Of a DNA stretch of 9,241 nucleotides, positions 7,988 through 9,241 are shown piece by piece. The stretch's first letter is position 1. The number at the start of each line of letters is the position of its first letter. The notes beneath the pieces were generated by a model, which saw nothing but the letters and a program-made list of their open reading frames with translations, was not told where the DNA came from and ran no database searches. Origin of the DNA: Fidelibacterota bacterium UBA7303 (GTDB lineage Bacteria; Fidelibacterota; Marinisomatia; Marinisomatales; UBA1611); assembly GCA_002471805.1 (NCBI GenBank), contig DKQR01000103.1, positions 1 to 9,241 on the forward strand. Direction: 5' to 3'. The translations under genes and the position numbers were made by a program.

Positions 7988-9039
7988 TCAAACCATACCT
8001 TCCCATCTCTCCGGATAAAGACCTTCTGTCTATCCATTTTAATGAATGCTTCCCAGCCGGAAGGTGTTAAAGATAATTGTGGCGGCCAAGGAACACCTGC
8101 AACGGGTGTTTCGTTGAATTCTAATTTTTTTAATGAAGTTGTGAAATGGCCCTGGCTTTCAAAGTAACTTCTTTCGCGATAATATAACTGGCGGAGTGAC
8201 CATTTGATTTGATCAAGTTCATTTGTCTGAAATTTTACCAGTTCTTCTCCTACCATCGTTTCAGTGAATTGCACCAATCCCCACATCTCTGGATAATGCA
8301 TGGCTATAATCCCCTGAGGTGACCAGACCCAATTGTACTCAGGTAGTTTAGTTTTGATATATTGACCATTTTGAATTTTGGTATTCCAATGAACCCGGGA
8401 AAAATTGATCTTCCACTGTTCACCTTCCTGAGGATGGAAATTTGGTGCACACTCTTCCAGTGCTTTCCAAGGAATGGCAATCTCTACGCTCCAGCCTTTA
8501 TCTATATCTGATGGGTCATTTATAGTCCCATCCACATGAACCTTTGTGATCAGGCCGGGAATATCCCAAGAATCAACAGCAACCTTCGCTTGGTCACGAT
8601 AGGGTTTTAATAATAGCAGATCCCATTCTGTCTCCAAAGCATTGACTTCAAGTTCATAGTAGTGGTGTGTGTCACCATCAGGATCCAGGAATATCTCAAA
8701 ATCATTATCCTTAAAAATTACAGCATCCCTTTCTGTCAGGGTTGCCCATACATGGGGATCTTCCATTTTGGCACCAAAATAGAAATAATTCTCATCCCAT
8801 AACATTTTTACCTTTGTATCATAAAATGGGAGTGGTTTTAGATCCCCTTCAATATCAACGAATGATTCTGACCAGTCAACTTTTTCCCAGAAAGGATCAT
8901 TCATTTTACCATCGAGTAGGATCGGTGCGGGTGTTTTATAGCAGACATATGACCGAGGTGAATAATCAATTTTTGGTATTGGAAAACCTTGTCCTAGAAT
9001 AAATGAAAAAAATAATAGGAATTTAGGCAAAACACGCAT
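7984..9039 (-). CDS. Secreted CBM9-like carbohydrate-binding protein
   Basis: Protein of 351 residues with an N-terminal signal peptide: Arg2 and Lys6, then the hydrophobic run FLLFFSFILG (7-16), with likely cleavage near residue 18. It is therefore exported to the periplasm or outside; no lipobox Cys is seen. The CBM9-like beta-sandwich (about 35-260) has typical elements: LLDGKMNDPFW (41-51), VKMLWDENYFYFGAKMEDP (77-95), DNDFEIFLDPDGD (111-123), YYELEVNALETEWDL (127-141), KGWSVEIAIPW (181-191) and YPEMWGLVQF (249-258). These match 'carbohydrate-binding family 9-like' proteins of glycan-degrading bacteria. The C-terminal 90 residues form an extra segment without a recognised domain. The role is probably binding of sugar ends or presenting the substrate; no catalytic residues can be named. 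The start is supported by the signal peptide. It overlaps the GH130 gene by 17 bp and the symporter gene by 4 bp, so it is made with both. Confidence 0.9.
   Translation of the reverse strand: MRVLPKFLLFFSFILGQGFPIPKIDYSPRSYVCYKTPAPILLDGKMNDPFWEKVDWSESFVDIEGDLKPLPFYDTKVKMLWDENYFYFGAKMEDPHVWATLTERDAVIFKDNDFEIFLDPDGDTHHYYELEVNALETEWDLLLLKPYRDQAKVAVDSWDIPGLITKVHVDGTINDPSDIDKGWSVEIAIPWKALEECAPNFHPQEGEQWKINFSRVHWNTKIQNGQYIKTKLPEYNWVWSPQGIIAMHYPEMWGLVQFTETMVGEELVKFQTNELDQIKWSLRQLYYRERSYFESQGHFTTSLKKLEFNETPVAGVPWPPQLSLTPSGWEAFIKMDRQKVFIRRDGKVWFE
7998..8004 (-). promoter_or_regulatory. Ribosome binding site of the symporter gene, inside the upstream CDS
   Basis: Read on the minus strand, GGGAAGG lies 10 nt before the ATG at 7987. 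It falls within the last codons (GKVWFE) of the CBM9-like gene. Together with the ATGA stop/start overlap it decides the symporter start and points to translational coupling. Confidence 0.6.
9023..9039 (-). other. 17 bp coding overlap (GH130 to CBM9-like gene)
   Basis: The CBM9-like ATG at 9039 lies inside the GH130 gene, which ends with TAA at 9025-9023 in another frame. The signal peptide starts directly at this ATG and no later start would keep its basic N-terminus, so the overlap appears real. It implies that the two genes share one mRNA. Confidence 0.8.
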
Positions 9040-9241
9040 CTATCAGTGCCTGTATCGTGGAAGTAGCTAATCCTATATGAGTGTCTGCCGCACCATAATA
9101 TAATTTCACTTCGCTTGAATTATTAGCAAACCCATTCTCATCGTAGGATTCAACAATTATACCTGTAGGAAATACCACATTGGGTACCTGACCAACCATC
9201 TCCCACATTTCCCGAGGTTCTAAAACATTATATCGCCCACG
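9023..9241 (-). CDS. GH130 mannoside phosphorylase/hydrolase, C-terminal part (5' end cut by window edge)
   Basis: The last 72 residues of a GH130-family enzyme; the frame is open to base 9241. The first internal Met is at 9208, but 11 codons before it still read in family sequence (RGRYNVLEPRE). The conserved end of GH130 is clear: WEMVGQVPNVVFPTG, then KLYYGAADTHIGLATSTIQAL, then the stop. GH130 enzymes cleave beta-1,2- or beta-1,4-mannosides, including mannosyl-GlcNAc, usually by phosphorolysis giving alpha-mannose 1-phosphate; some members are hydrolases. The catalytic residues and the phosphate/subfamily markers lie outside the window, so phosphorylase versus hydrolase cannot be decided. 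It is the most upstream visible gene of the minus-strand operon. Its last 17 bp overlap the start of the CBM9-like gene. Confidence 0.9.
   Translation of the reverse strand, partial: RGRYNVLEPREMWEMVGQVPNVVFPTGIIVESYDENGFANNSSEVKLYYGAADTHIGLATSTIQALIDACFA

Noticed and set aside
8742..9002. Plus-strand open frame opposite the CBM9-like gene
   Set aside because: Antisense to the conserved CBM9 core and signal peptide; no domain or start signal.

Overview
This 9.2 kb window is a densely packed, moderately AT-rich bacterial segment devoted to breakdown of complex, probably sulfated and mannose-containing, carbohydrates. Seven protein genes are visible, two of them cut by the window edges. I see no RNA gene, insertion sequence, CRISPR array or phage gene. 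The mix of a GlcNAc-6-sulfatase-like sulfatase, PhyH dioxygenases, GH38, GH130, a CBM9-like secreted protein and a sodium:solute symporter suggests a Gram-negative, polysaccharide-degrading heterotroph of the FCB/PVC kind (for example Bacteroidota, Marinimicrobia, Latescibacterota or Planctomycetota relatives). No marker gene fixes the phylum, so this is only a guess.

Left part (1-2807, plus strand): the C-terminal two thirds or so of an S1-family sulfatase (5' end outside the window), followed by two different phytanoyl-CoA dioxygenase (PhyH) family non-haem iron oxygenases. The gaps are 38 and 63 bp, so the three genes could be one transcription unit.

Right part (2835-9241, minus strand): reading leftwards from the right edge come the C-terminus of a GH130 mannoside phosphorylase/hydrolase, a secreted CBM9-like carbohydrate-binding protein, a 691-residue SSS-family sodium symporter and a 1023-residue GH38 alpha-mannosidase. 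The junctions are a 17 bp overlap, a 4 bp ATGA overlap and a 5 bp gap, so these four genes are almost certainly one translationally coupled operon. The two units converge and their stop codons are 27 bp apart.

Working model (inference): a mannose-containing oligosaccharide is bound at the cell surface or in the periplasm, desulfated by the sulfatase, imported by the SSS symporter, trimmed of alpha-mannose by the cytoplasmic GH38 enzyme, and the remaining beta-mannoside is cleaved by GH130. This order would fit N-glycan-like or other mixed alpha/beta-mannoside substrates. The PhyH pair is the least explained part: the oxygenases may hydroxylate or demethylate an unusual substituent of the same substrate, but nothing in the sequence proves that.
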